Shown: positions 25,636-34,563, numbered from the stretch's first letter. The stretch: 64,000 nt of DNA from MVYY01 sp012517575 (GCA_031629035.1 JAVLUG010000027.1:62001-126000), one strand, 5' to 3'. Notes: generated by a model from the letters alone, not told the origin. Numbers and translations: made by a program.

Positions 25636-26706
25636 ATGAAAATTACACCATTTACACATTTTCATATTGCTCTTGGGGCAAAAATGGCCGAATTTGCCGG
25701 TTTTTATATGCCGATAGAATATACTGGAATCAATGAGGAGCATTTGACCGTCAGACAAGCTGCCGGCGTTTTTGACGTTTCTCACATGGGCGAATTTCTG
25801 ATAAAAGGAGCCAACGCATTGGCTTTTCTCCAAAAAATGACTACCAACGACGTTTCGGTGCTCTCTGTGGGGAAAGCGCAATATTCCTGTTTCCCCAACG
25901 GGAAAGGTGGAATTGTGGATGACCTGTTGGTGTATCGGCTTGCCGAAGAAAAATATTTGCTGGTAGTGAATGCTGCCAATATCGAAAAAGATTGGGACTG
26001 GTGTTTGCAAAACAATTCAGAGAATGCGGAATTGAAAAACATCTCGGAGCACGTGGCGCAGTTGGCAGTGCAAGGCCCCAAAGCCACGCAAATTCTTCAA
26101 AAACTCACGCCTGTTCAGCTCTCCGAAATTCCTTACTACTCTTTTAACGTCGGAAAGTTTGCCGGCGTGGAGCCGGTGTTAATGTCCAATACAGGTTACA
26201 CGGGAGCCGGCGGATTTGAGCTTTATTTTCATCCCGATTATGCGGAAGAGTTATGGAATGCTATTTTTAAAGCCGGAGCAGCGGAAGGCATTCGTCCCAT
26301 TGGGCTGGGAGCACGGGATACTTTGCGGCTCGAAATGGGCTACTGTCTTTACGGAAACGACATTGACGAAACAACGTCGCCGATAGAAGCCGGACTGGGA
26401 TGGATTACCAAATTTGTGGAAGGGAAAAACTTTATTGACCGTCCGTTGCTCGAAAAACAGAAGAGGGAAGGTGTGGAACGAAAACTGATCCGTTTTGAAT
26501 TGACCGACCGAGGCATTCCTCGACATGGCTACCAAATTGTAAATCAAGAAAATAAACCTATCGGACAAGTTACCTCGGGCACCATGCTTCCGGACAGCAA
26601 AAAAGGCATCGGAATGGGATATGTTGCAACGGAATATGCGCAACCAGGCACAAAAGTTTATGTGCAAATCCGAAACAAAAATTTGGAAGCTACGGTAGTG
26701 AAATAA
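25636..26706 (+). CDS. gcvT: Glycine cleavage system T protein (aminomethyltransferase)
   Basis: A 356-residue folate-dependent enzyme that transfers the methylene group from aminomethyl-lipoyl GcvH to tetrahydrofolate. Family segments are EHLTVRQAAGVFDVSHMGEF, GARDTLRLEMGYCLYGND and SGTMLPDSKKGIGMGYV. The catalytic Asp lies in DVSHMGE. The C-terminus stops at ATVVK; from memory homologues continue a few residues (LPF-type ending), so this copy looks slightly short. The hairpin element begins 14 bp after the stop codon. gcvH is 20 kb away in this window; gcvP is not present. Confidence 0.95.
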   Translation: MKITPFTHFHIALGAKMAEFAGFYMPIEYTGINEEHLTVRQAAGVFDVSHMGEFLIKGANALAFLQKMTTNDVSVLSVGKAQYSCFPNGKGGIVDDLLVYRLAEEKYLLVVNAANIEKDWDWCLQNNSENAELKNISEHVAQLAVQGPKATQILQKLTPVQLSEIPYYSFNVGKFAGVEPVLMSNTGYTGAGGFELYFHPDYAEELWNAIFKAGAAEGIRPIGLGARDTLRLEMGYCLYGNDIDETTSPIEAGLGWITKFVEGKNFIDRPLLEKQKREGVERKLIRFELTDRGIPRHGYQIVNQENKPIGQVTSGTMLPDSKKGIGMGYVATEYAQPGTKVYVQIRNKNLEATVVK

Positions 26707-26720
26707 ATTCTTTAACTTTT

Positions 26721-27089
26721 AACCCAGATTACGCATTAAAAATATTAATATCATTTCTACAAGTCAGCGAACGTAACTTAACGTGAGTTCGGTATAACGA
26801 TTTACTCGTTTTTAATCATATAAAAAGTTGATAATTAATAAGATAATATGATAATAAAGTTTATTCTTGTTGTTGATTAACGTTACTAAGGTTTTTTTTA
26901 TAATAACTAGGTTTGTCTTCTGAATATAAAGACCTTATCTGACACAACTAACCTTCGTAACCTATGAATGCTTCCTTTTCATCAACATTATTACCTCATT
27001 CATTATAAACAATTAGGCTAAATTCTGAACTTTAAAGACTGACTTACAATTAGTTTTAACCGTGTTTTTTATAATGCTGAATCTGGGTT
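26721..27089. repeat. Nested long-hairpin (MITE-like) element
   Basis: A 369-bp non-coding stretch whose two halves are inverted repeats over nearly the whole length. The ends are AACCCAGATT (26721-26730) and AATCTGGGTT (27080-27089), extended inward by GCATTA on both arms. Further matching arm blocks are AAGTCAG (26761-26767) with CTGACTT (27039-27045). A middle module from about 26776 is closely similar to the element at 33582-33747, including a 22-bp identical block at 26965-26986. At its centre sits an 80-bp third inverted repeat. No transposase is encoded. Confidence 0.75.
26882..26961. repeat. 80-bp inner inverted-repeat module
   Basis: Ends are GTTACTAAGGTT (26882-26893) and AACCTTCGTAAC (26950-26961), matching at 11 of 12 positions when inverted. 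The module occupies the tip of the larger hairpin and is absent from the related element at 33.6 kb, where only about 7 bp separates the shared halves. It looks like an insertion into the parent element. Confidence 0.65.
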
Positions 27090-27103
27090 TAAGAATAAAC
27101 ACA

Positions 27104-27134
27104 AAAAAAGGCTGCGAAAAACCGCAGCCTTTTT
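27104..27134 (-). terminator. Terminator of the SusCD/lipoprotein operon
   Basis: Stem AAAGGCTGCG / CGCAGCCTTT with a short loop. On the minus strand it is followed by seven T residues, 28 bp after the last lipoprotein gene. It lies just outside the hairpin element. Confidence 0.85.
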
Positions 27135-27161
27135 CATGACATTCATTTTTTTACAGCTTTT

Positions 27162-27629
27162 TTATTGCTGCATGTATTCTTCGTAAGATGTTTCACGATG
27201 ACCGGCTAATTGATAAACCGTTCCGGGATCATCTTCAAACTCCAACTCCATAGTTATGCTGTCTTTGTTAATAACACGGCCATTTGATACCTTAATTTCA
27301 ATAGGATAACCCGGAATTGCATTTATTGAGCTATCAGTCTGAAAAGTATAGGTATTCATGTCCACAGCTGCTTTCACTTTAAAAGACCAAAAATTACCAT
27401 TACTACCGGTAGTTGCATAATCGTGAATCCAAATGGAATCTTGACCAAACGAAGTATTATAGGTAATAATCTCGAATGGACCATATATTTCAGTTCCATT
27501 TAAATAAGCTTTTACCATCCAGTCTCCTGAAACAGGATACGCCCAGTTATATTCTTTTTCATACTTTGGCTCGCAGGAAACAAGAGCCACTGTTAAAATT
27601 GATAAAATAAAAAATTTATTTATACGCAT
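27162..27629 (-). CDS. Small surface lipoprotein, lipid-binding-like (BT2261 type)
   Basis: A 155-residue lipoprotein with signal peptide MRINKFFILSILTVALVSC; the lipobox is ALVSC. The mature part looks like a small beta-barrel of the Bacteroidetes lipid-binding/lipocalin-like family (SGDWMVKAYLNGTEIYGPFE, MELEFEDDPGTVYQLAGHRE). It is the last gene of the SusC/SusD operon, 13 bp after the DUF5011-type lipoprotein gene. Position and size match BT2261 of Bacteroides thetaiotaomicron, which sits on the extracellular face of a SusCD importer. The assignment is by order and appearance, not alignment. Confidence 0.7.
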   Translation of the reverse strand: MRINKFFILSILTVALVSCEPKYEKEYNWAYPVSGDWMVKAYLNGTEIYGPFEIITYNTSFGQDSIWIHDYATTGSNGNFWSFKVKAAVDMNTYTFQTDSSINAIPGYPIEIKVSNGRVINKDSITMELEFEDDPGTVYQLAGHRETSYEEYMQQ

Positions 27630-27642
27630 AGTTATATCTCCT

Positions 27643-28353
27643 TTAGTTTAATGGTTGTGGATTAGTTAAAGTAACTGTAAACAACATCGTCGGTGTATCT
27701 TCCATTCTTGTATTAAGCACAATAGTTTTCGTATTTGGATCATAAGTTGATACAGTACCTTCGGTAAACATACATGGATATCCCCAAGCAAGCGGTTCAG
27801 CTGATACAATTTCAAAAGTATTATCGTTTTTTAATTTAATGATGCCAGGACCTGCGTAAGTTGGGCCATATCCGGAACCATAATTGTACCAACCTCCCAA
27901 TAAATCGTCAATCCAATATTGATTATTTCCAACTCCAAAAACAAGAACCGTAAATGGTCCACGGTTTGCAATCGTACCATTATTGTTACGAGTTATACGA
28001 GACTGGTAATTACCGTTTAAAGGAGCAGATGGTTCATAAACATAAACTGTACGTGATGTTTGTGCATAAAAACCATCAGAATTTTTTACTTTATAAGTAA
28101 TAGAATACTTGCCTCCTTTTGTCGCATCAACATTGGATATAGTTTCAACATTTGCAGAAATATCAGTGGTTCCTTCAAAAGCTTTACATCCCGGATCGAC
28201 GAAAGTAGTATTCAGTGGCCAGAATAATTCTTCTGGTCCATTTAACTCCATTGTAGCGTAAGTTGTAACTTTTGAAACACCAAGCGATTCTTTCTCACAA
28301 GCAGTAAAAACAAAAGCTACAAGCGCTAAAGTCATTAATATTATTTTTTTCAT
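27643..28353 (-). CDS. Surface lipoprotein with Ig-like DUF5011-type domain (BT2262 type)
   Basis: A 236-residue lipoprotein; signal peptide MKKIILMTLALVAFVFTAC with lipobox VFTAC. An Ig-like DUF5011-type domain occupies about residues 35-105 (NTTFVDPGCKAFEGTTDISA, GKYSITYKVKNSDGF), followed by a beta-rich C-terminal domain with glycine- and aromatic-rich loops. It is the third gene of the operon, 27 bp after susD, and matches BT2262 in position. It probably lies on the cell surface as an accessory of the SusCD complex, contributing to substrate capture. Confidence 0.75.
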   Translation of the reverse strand: MKKIILMTLALVAFVFTACEKESLGVSKVTTYATMELNGPEELFWPLNTTFVDPGCKAFEGTTDISANVETISNVDATKGGKYSITYKVKNSDGFYAQTSRTVYVYEPSAPLNGNYQSRITRNNNGTIANRGPFTVLVFGVGNNQYWIDDLLGGWYNYGSGYGPTYAGPGIIKLKNDNTFEIVSAEPLAWGYPCMFTEGTVSTYDPNTKTIVLNTRMEDTPTMLFTVTLTNPQPLN

Positions 28354-28380
28354 AACGAATCAATTTTAATTGTTAATTGT

Positions 28381-29781
28381 TTACTTAGCCCACCATACCG
28401 GAACAGTAATAGCAACTCTTGTTGGTGTGTAGGGGTTTGAATTGACTTCTCTGCTCGGGAAATATAAGCGTTTTGGCCGTTGATCCCCACTCAAAACAGA
28501 AGTAAGCGAACGAGTGAAGAAATTAGGATATCCCGTACGATTGTAATCGAAGAATGCCTCTATTCCGTTTTTATTGGTTTGGGCAATCCATTTTTGCTCA
28601 ATTATCGACTGAATTCCATTATAGGGATAAGTTGTATCGATATTGATGGCGTCTGCTGCTAAGCCAAGACTTGTTAAAGAAGCCTGAATGGCAGATTTAT
28701 AAGTATTCTCTGCCTCAGAAGCTGTTCCATAGCGAGCTTGTGCCTCAGCAATCAAAAAGAGCACTTCTTCTTTTGAGAAAAAATAAACAGGACTTGTTCC
28801 CGTAATGGCTGGAGTTGCATAATTTTTACTTGTTTCTGTGGGATGATTTTTATTGTCACCTGATGCCATACCATTATATAAATTTCCTGTAACGGATGGC
28901 TTAAACAGCTTTGTATACCGAGGGTCATTTTTCTCTTTCAAAGTATCAATCAATGTCTTATTAGCTATAACATTCCCCGACAAGCGATCAACGAATGTAT
29001 TATAGAAAGGATTATAGCCTGTCTCTTCATCTTTAAAAGCCGAAAATTTGGCATCTTTGGTCAGGAAATTGTTTTCGGCCAACAGAGCTTTAATCTCGGG
29101 TTCATATCTGATTGAATCGACATTCACATACCGAAGATAGATTTTTAACTTTAAAGTATTGGCAAATGCCTTCCAATCATTGATATTTCCTCCAAAAATG
29201 AGATCAGAAGAGCCAGGATTTTCAACTGAACTTAACGAGAAATCTTTGGAAACAGCATGATCAATACGAGCTAACAAACTATCATACACCAATTGACCAT
29301 TATCGTAATGTGGATTAACCGTTCCTTGTAAAGCTTCTGTAAAAGGAATCTGATCATATAAATCGGCCAACACCTGAAAGGTATAGGCTTGCATGAGGGT
29401 AGCTATGGTATAATACTTCCAGTTGCCGGTAGCAGAAGAAATTTTGCGAACGTATTCATAATCGTAAAGTCCTCCTGAATACAGCAATATAAATTGACGG
29501 TCAAAATCTTCCTGTGTCAAATTGTACGATTCCCAATCCGCCCATTGAGAGGCCGCTGGAGCCTGAGCATATTGCTGAGTCCAAAAACTGCCCAATGCAT
29601 GGTAATACCCTCCAATGACATAAGCAGAATTTGCCAACCCACTGGGTAAAGTTAGTCCCGGTGTAGCATCTGCAGGATTATTTGGGTCCTTGTTAATGTC
29701 AAAAAAACTATCGCTGCAACCGGCTAATAATAGCACGCTAATCATTAATGCAGCTATGTTATAAAATTTTATTCGTTTCAT
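28381..29781 (-). CDS. SusD/RagB-family nutrient-binding outer-membrane lipoprotein
   Basis: A 466-residue SusD-like protein, closer to the SusD-like_2 branch. The lipoprotein signal ends at LLLAGC (Cys22). It then shows the family opening DINKDPNNPADATPGLTLPS, helical TPR-like segments (MQAYTFQVLADLYDQIPFTEA, NTLKLKIYLRYVN) and the end FPSREVNSNP. SusD proteins form the lid of the SusC barrel and bind the ligand outside the cell. No glycoside hydrolase is linked, so carbohydrate specificity is not implied; a peptide ligand is more likely by analogy with the BT2261-BT2264 system. Confidence 0.92.
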   Translation of the reverse strand: MKRIKFYNIAALMISVLLLAGCSDSFFDINKDPNNPADATPGLTLPSGLANSAYVIGGYYHALGSFWTQQYAQAPAASQWADWESYNLTQEDFDRQFILLYSGGLYDYEYVRKISSATGNWKYYTIATLMQAYTFQVLADLYDQIPFTEALQGTVNPHYDNGQLVYDSLLARIDHAVSKDFSLSSVENPGSSDLIFGGNINDWKAFANTLKLKIYLRYVNVDSIRYEPEIKALLAENNFLTKDAKFSAFKDEETGYNPFYNTFVDRLSGNVIANKTLIDTLKEKNDPRYTKLFKPSVTGNLYNGMASGDNKNHPTETSKNYATPAITGTSPVYFFSKEEVLFLIAEAQARYGTASEAENTYKSAIQASLTSLGLAADAINIDTTYPYNGIQSIIEQKWIAQTNKNGIEAFFDYNRTGYPNFFTRSLTSVLSGDQRPKRLYFPSREVNSNPYTPTRVAITVPVWWAK

Positions 29782-29801
29782 ATCTATTCGTTTTATGTTT
29801 T

Positions 29802-32800
29802 TTAGAAACTCAGTTTAATGTTAAATCCCAAACTTCTTGTTGACGGAGTTGCGCCAAAATCGCCGTAGTCGGCAGCCAAGTCGTTACCAAAAGTAGTTAG
29901 TTCAGGATCCGTGTAAAGATTAGAATCCGGAGTCCATAAGAACAGGTTATTTCCCACCAAAGACAAATCAACCGAGCTGATAAAAGTATTCTTTAATACC
30001 GATTTTGGGAAAGAGTAGGAAACGCTCAGTTCTCTCAGTTTAAAGAATGTTTTGTCTATTAATGCATATGCATCGCCTATCCCAGCCTTGTAGGTTTGAT
30101 TGTAGTACAAATTCAAGTTGTTCGTAAAACCGGCAATAGGAGTAGTGTTTTCTTTGTAAACCACTTTCCCATTAGCATCAGTAGAAGCAACAACCGAATT
30201 GGGGATAATAAAAGGTTGTCTGTCGTTGTAGGTTGTAGGTTGTGCATTACCCGTAAAATAAGCAATTTCTGCTGTGCGGGAATACATTTTTCCTCCATTC
30301 CTATAATCAAATGCAGCATGTACCCTGAAATTCTTAATTTTCAAAGAAGTTCCGCCACCCAAACGGTATTTATTTTGAGATGAACCGATAATTTCCTGTT
30401 CGGCTTTGAAAACTGGTAATCCCTGAGCATTGACAACAATGTGTCCTTGCGGATCGGTTTCAGGAACGTTTCCTTTGTAAAGGCCCAATTCATATCCCGG
30501 ACGAGCAACAAACGGGAAACCTCCTGTTCCACCCAATATGATTTCATCCAAACCCGAAGTCAACGAAACCAATAAGTTTTTATTTTTGCTGTAGTTAGCA
30601 TAAATTTCCCACTCAATATCTTTTGTTCGGATTGGCTTTACACCTAAGCTTATCTCTACTCCCTTATTGGTTATTTCACCCAAGTTCTGCGTTTGAGATG
30701 TAAATCCGGTTGAAGATGGTATTGTAGCTGTCCATATTAAATCTGTGATTTTTTTGTTATACCATGTAAAATCAAAATCTACAAGATTTTTAAAGAATTT
30801 TAAATTGGTGCCGATCTCAAAATCTTGTGATATTTCAGGTTGCAACTTGTCGTTTCCTATGACATTTGATACTGTAAACCCATTTACAGGACCTGCCAAT
30901 GGGAATGATAACGATCTATACCCATCAGTAAAACTTGCTTGTAACATAACCGGATAAATCAAATAAGGATCTGGGTCTTTACCAGTTTGAGCTACACTGG
31001 CTCTGATTTTACCATAGGATAAAATATCTTTATTAGTCATCAGTTCTGAAAACAAGAAGCTTCCGCTTACGCTGGGATAAAAGAATGATCTGTTTTTGGC
31101 AGGTAAAGTTGATGACCAATCGTTTCTTCCCGTAATATTTAGATAAAGCATATTTTTAAAGCTTAGATCAATGCTTCCATATAATCCTATCAATCTTCTT
31201 TTTGATATTGTTCCATACACTGCAGGAGTAGCAGAACTATTAGAAAGATTATAGAACTTGGGAATATCCAACCCTATTACCTCAGAACCCTGTGATTGAG
31301 CATCACGCTGATTGAAATTATGACCCACAATGGCACTGAAAGTAAAATTTTCATTGTTGAGTTTCGGACTAAAATTTAAGAAGAAATCGGTATTTAATTC
31401 GGAAGAGTAATACGCATTTTCACCCACTCTACCTACTTCGTCGATATAATCAGCTCTTGCACTGTTTGTTATCGCTCTCCATGTTTTCAAGGTGCTGTTG
31501 GCAACATCATCACCAAATCTAAAAGTGGCACTTAACCATGGCGTCACCTGAGTATCAAGGCTAATATTTCCAAAAATACGGTTTTCCTGAAATTTATTCC
31601 CGTGTTCTCCCAGAATATAATATGGATTCTGTGCATATATTGTGTAATAATTGTCCACATTGTTGAATTTATTGTTGTAGTCTTTTAAATCAACAATACT
31701 GATGTCGCGTGGTGATTGCCAAAGTCCATCCAAAGCGGCCTGATCCTGGCCGGTTTCAGTGTATCTCATGCTTTTATTGACATAATTCAAAGAACCTGAA
31801 ACGTTAAATATCTTAAGAAATTTGGCAGACCCCCTCATGGCTAATGTGTTTCTGTTGTAATAGTCGGCATCGGTTGGCATAATTCCGTCAGCTGTAATAT
31901 TTCCATAAGAAATATAATAGCTTTTGTCGGCGTCTCCATTTGAGATCGAAACCGTATTATTATAGTTGGTACCAACGTCGAAGAAATCTTTTATATTGGT
32001 TGGTAAAGCAACATAAGGTTTTATTTGTTGCTGATTGTCAACTACGAAGCCCCAAGGGCGAATTTTACCATCAAATCTTGGACCCCAACTTCCATTTTCC
32101 ATTAAATCGGCTGCTCCTCCGCCTCTATCATACCAACCTTGACCATATTCATTCTGGAAATAGGGTAAACGAAGCGGCGAGTCGAAGGTAGATGTAGAAG
32201 AAACCTCAACTTTTGCTTTATTTTTTAATCCTTCTCCTTTTTTTGTGGTAATTAAGATTACTCCCGATGCTGCTCGTGAACCGTATAATGCAGTCGCAGA
32301 ACCACCTTTTAATAAGGTCATGGATTCAATGTCTTCAGGGTTAATATCATTGGCTCGGTTACCAAAATCCAGACCACCGTTTATGTCTGTTGATCCAATT
32401 TGTCCATTACTAATGGGAACACCATCAACAACATACAAAGGTTGGTTGCTTCCTCCAAGTGAAGAGTAACCACGCATGATAACACGGGTCGAAGATCCAG
32501 GAGCTCCGGAAGCTGATGTTATTTCAACACCGGCAACTTTTCCTTGCAAAGCATTTAAGGCACTTCTATTTCCGGTCATTGTAATATCTTCTGAATTAAC
32601 AGCCGTGGCAGAATAACCCAGGGCTTTTTCCGAACGTTTGATACCAATAGCTGTCACCACTACTTCGTCAATTTCTAGTGTTTGAGGCTGTAGTCTGACA
32701 ACCATCCCGTTTTCGGCTTGAACTTCTGCTGATTTCATTCCGATGTAGGAAACAACCAGCGTTCGGTTGCCGGCCGGCACGGTAATGGAAAAACCTCCAT

Positions 32801-32972
32801 CAACCCCGGTAATTGTGCCTGTAGTAGTACCTTTTACTAATACCGATGCACCAATAACGGGTTGCCCATCTTCATCCGAAATCACCTTTCCTTTGACTGT
32901 CAGAGATTGGGCATTGACCAAACCAACTCCTATCATAAATAGGCAGGCAAATAAGAATGTTAGTTTTCTCAT
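29802..32972 (-). CDS. SusC/RagA-family TonB-dependent outer-membrane transporter
   Basis: A 1056-residue SusC-type transporter. A signal peptide ends near VNAQ (~residue 22). A carboxypeptidase-D-like regulatory domain follows (~25-100; TVKGKVISDEDGQPVIGASV), then the plug with LQGKVAGVEITSASGAPGS and PLYVVDGVPI, then a 22-strand barrel ending in an aromatic residue (LGFNIKLSF). It imports ligands captured by the SusD lid, energised by TonB-ExbBD. It is the first gene of a four-gene operon, with susD 20 bp downstream. Length is usual for the family. A candidate promoter is seen ~70 bp upstream. Confidence 0.95.
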   Translation of the reverse strand: MRKLTFLFACLFMIGVGLVNAQSLTVKGKVISDEDGQPVIGASVLVKGTTTGTITGVDGGFSITVPAGNRTLVVSYIGMKSAEVQAENGMVVRLQPQTLEIDEVVVTAIGIKRSEKALGYSATAVNSEDITMTGNRSALNALQGKVAGVEITSASGAPGSSTRVIMRGYSSLGGSNQPLYVVDGVPISNGQIGSTDINGGLDFGNRANDINPEDIESMTLLKGGSATALYGSRAASGVILITTKKGEGLKNKAKVEVSSTSTFDSPLRLPYFQNEYGQGWYDRGGGAADLMENGSWGPRFDGKIRPWGFVVDNQQQIKPYVALPTNIKDFFDVGTNYNNTVSISNGDADKSYYISYGNITADGIMPTDADYYNRNTLAMRGSAKFLKIFNVSGSLNYVNKSMRYTETGQDQAALDGLWQSPRDISIVDLKDYNNKFNNVDNYYTIYAQNPYYILGEHGNKFQENRIFGNISLDTQVTPWLSATFRFGDDVANSTLKTWRAITNSARADYIDEVGRVGENAYYSSELNTDFFLNFSPKLNNENFTFSAIVGHNFNQRDAQSQGSEVIGLDIPKFYNLSNSSATPAVYGTISKRRLIGLYGSIDLSFKNMLYLNITGRNDWSSTLPAKNRSFFYPSVSGSFLFSELMTNKDILSYGKIRASVAQTGKDPDPYLIYPVMLQASFTDGYRSLSFPLAGPVNGFTVSNVIGNDKLQPEISQDFEIGTNLKFFKNLVDFDFTWYNKKITDLIWTATIPSSTGFTSQTQNLGEITNKGVEISLGVKPIRTKDIEWEIYANYSKNKNLLVSLTSGLDEIILGGTGGFPFVARPGYELGLYKGNVPETDPQGHIVVNAQGLPVFKAEQEIIGSSQNKYRLGGGTSLKIKNFRVHAAFDYRNGGKMYSRTAEIAYFTGNAQPTTYNDRQPFIIPNSVVASTDANGKVVYKENTTPIAGFTNNLNLYYNQTYKAGIGDAYALIDKTFFKLRELSVSYSFPKSVLKNTFISSVDLSLVGNNLFLWTPDSNLYTDPELTTFGNDLAADYGDFGATPSTRSLGFNIKLSF

Positions 32973-33042
32973 AAATTTTACATTTTTGTTTATTAATCTT
33001 ATTATTTATTATTTTCACCTAAGATCAGGGAAAATGTGCTGA

Positions 33043-33073
33043 CAAAAATAAAATATTAAAAAATAAAAAACAA
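33043..33073 (-). promoter_or_regulatory. Candidate promoter of the SusCD operon
   Basis: On the minus strand the -7 box is TATTTTTG (33043-33050, matching TAnnTTTG). A TTG core of a -33 box lies 20 bp further upstream at 33071-33073. The predicted leader is about 65 nt. No anti-sigma/ECF sigma pair, common next to SusCD loci, is found nearby. Confidence 0.45.
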
Positions 33074-33522
33074 GTGTTTTTGATGACAAATAGAAAAAAT
33101 ATTCAATTTCTTGCTTTCATTTTGCAGTATATTGTCAAATTTACTGTCCCTTTTTAATTTTTTCCAACAATTTTCTTCCAAGATAATTTTTTTTAAATAG
33201 CTGAAAATAAGATAATTGATAATTTTATACAATTTATCGTTAAAAAAATCTTTCCATAAGTAAACAAATATCACGCAATAGAATTTATTTTGTTAAAAAC
33301 AAATATTTAACATTTTAGCGAATAAAAATATGACAGTTCAGACAAAAATTACGGCGTTTTATGTTAAATTTTAATCAAAAAAAATGAAAGTATAACTAAC
33401 ATATTCTTTTAAAATCTACCTCAAACAGATTTTGTAACACATTTTCAGATTCTTTTCATGACAAGGAAAATCCATAATTTTTAAAGTAATTGATAAAAAA
33501 CATTAGCAACGGTATTTGTTGG

Positions 33523-33553
33523 TTTGCCAAGATGTGTTTTTTTGTTACTTTTG
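33523..33553 (+). promoter_or_regulatory. Promoter upstream of the tsaC-like gene
   Basis: TTTG (33523-33526), a 19-bp spacer and TACTTTTG (33546-33553) form a full match to the Bacteroidetes housekeeping promoter. The start codon is 216 bp downstream; most of that distance is filled by the hairpin element, which would be transcribed as leader. Confidence 0.55.
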
Positions 33554-33581
33554 TTTGCCGTCTGCATTGAAGGCTCGACTT

Positions 33582-33747
33582 AACGCGAGTTCGATATAAA
33601 GATTACCTGTTTTAATTATGTAAAAACTTAATAATTAATAAGGTAATAATGTTTGTTCTTGTTGTAGAAATGTGAATGCTTCCTTTTCATCAACTTTATT
33701 AGCTTATTTATAATTGCTTATAAATATTCTTATATCGAACTCAAGTT
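33582..33747. repeat. Second hairpin (MITE-like) element
   Basis: A 166-bp imperfect palindrome. Perfect 13-bp terminal inverted repeats GAGTTCGATATAA lie at 33587-33599 and, inverted, 33730-33742, with AAC/GTT matching further out. Inner arms AATAAGGTAATAA (33637-33649) and TTATTAGCTTATT (33696-33708) pair at 12 of 13 positions. It is closely related to the middle module of the element at 26.7 kb in the same orientation, but lacks that element's outer arms and its 80-bp centre. Confidence 0.75.
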
Positions 33748-33769
33748 TAAATTATACTATCGTTACAAA

Positions 33770-34345
33770 ATGGAAAAAACATTACAGGAAGAAATCAGAA
33801 AAGCTGTCGAAGTATTGAGACAAGGAGGCACTATACTTTATCCCACCGATACGGTGTGGGGAATCGGCTGCGATGCTACCAACGAGGAAGCCGTCAGGAA
33901 AGTGTACGAAATTAAGCGGCGAACCGACAGCAAAGCCTTGCTGGTATTGGTAGATTCCGCTTCAAAAATTCCTTCGTACGTTGATGAAGTGCCCGATATG
34001 GCGTGGCAATTGATTGAAATTACTGAAAAGCCCCTTACCATTATTTATCCTGAAGCTAAAAATTTGGCAGCTAATTTGGTTGCTGCCGATCATTCTATAG
34101 GCATCAGGGTAACCCGGGAATTATTTTCAAAAACCTTGTGTGAACAGTTCAGAAAACCGATTGTTTCCACCTCTGCCAATATCAGCGGCAAACCGACACC
34201 TTCAAATTTTTCACAAATAGATGAAGAAATCAAATTGGCTGTCGATTATGTGGTCAATTGGAGGCAGGATGAAAAGTCCGAACCCCAACCTTCTTCCATT
34301 ATTAAGCTGGATAAGGGAAACGTGATACAGATTATAAGGCAATAG
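33770..34345 (+). CDS. tsaC: L-threonylcarbamoyladenylate synthase (Sua5/YciO/YrdC family)
   Basis: A 191-residue YrdC-fold enzyme that makes threonylcarbamoyl-AMP, the first step of the t6A37 modification of ANN-decoding tRNAs. Family motifs are YPTDTVWGIGCDATNEEAV, KRRTDSKALLVLV and the terminal STSANISGKPTP. It is a single-domain protein without the Sua5 C-terminal domain. YciO-like paralogues cannot be fully excluded from sequence alone. Its likely promoter lies beyond a hairpin repeat in the 5' leader. Confidence 0.88.
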   Translation: MEKTLQEEIRKAVEVLRQGGTILYPTDTVWGIGCDATNEEAVRKVYEIKRRTDSKALLVLVDSASKIPSYVDEVPDMAWQLIEITEKPLTIIYPEAKNLAANLVAADHSIGIRVTRELFSKTLCEQFRKPIVSTSANISGKPTPSNFSQIDEEIKLAVDYVVNWRQDEKSEPQPSSIIKLDKGNVIQIIRQ

Positions 34346-34563
34346 CGTTCAATCAATTCCTTGCTTCAGCACATTTTTTAAAGCGTAGAAAGGAAAATAA
34401 AGAATGCTAATTTTCGTTTATTACATTTGGAAAGAAATTACTGTCAAATGGAATGGTTATGTTTGTTAAATTTTTTTCTAAACCTTATCATTCAATAAAT
34501 TACAAATGATTTGACGGTAATCTATTTTCAATTTTTTTTAAAAATTTCGTCATCAGTGAGAGG

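Larger units (their letters stand above)
32973..33769. other. 797-bp intergenic region with promoters and a hairpin repeat
   Basis: This gap between the divergent susC and tsaC-like genes is very AT-rich. It holds the susC promoter candidate (33043-33073), a good rightward promoter (33523-33553) and the hairpin element at 33582-33747. A leftward open frame at 33056-33274 has low-complexity content and is not considered a gene. Between 33080 and 33520 nothing else is recognised. Confidence 0.6.

Noticed and set aside
33056..33274. Leftward 72-codon open frame upstream of susC
   Set aside because: Low-complexity, Phe/Lys/Asn-rich translation, no family resemblance, and it overlies the probable susC promoter zone. 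It is most likely chance in AT-rich DNA.
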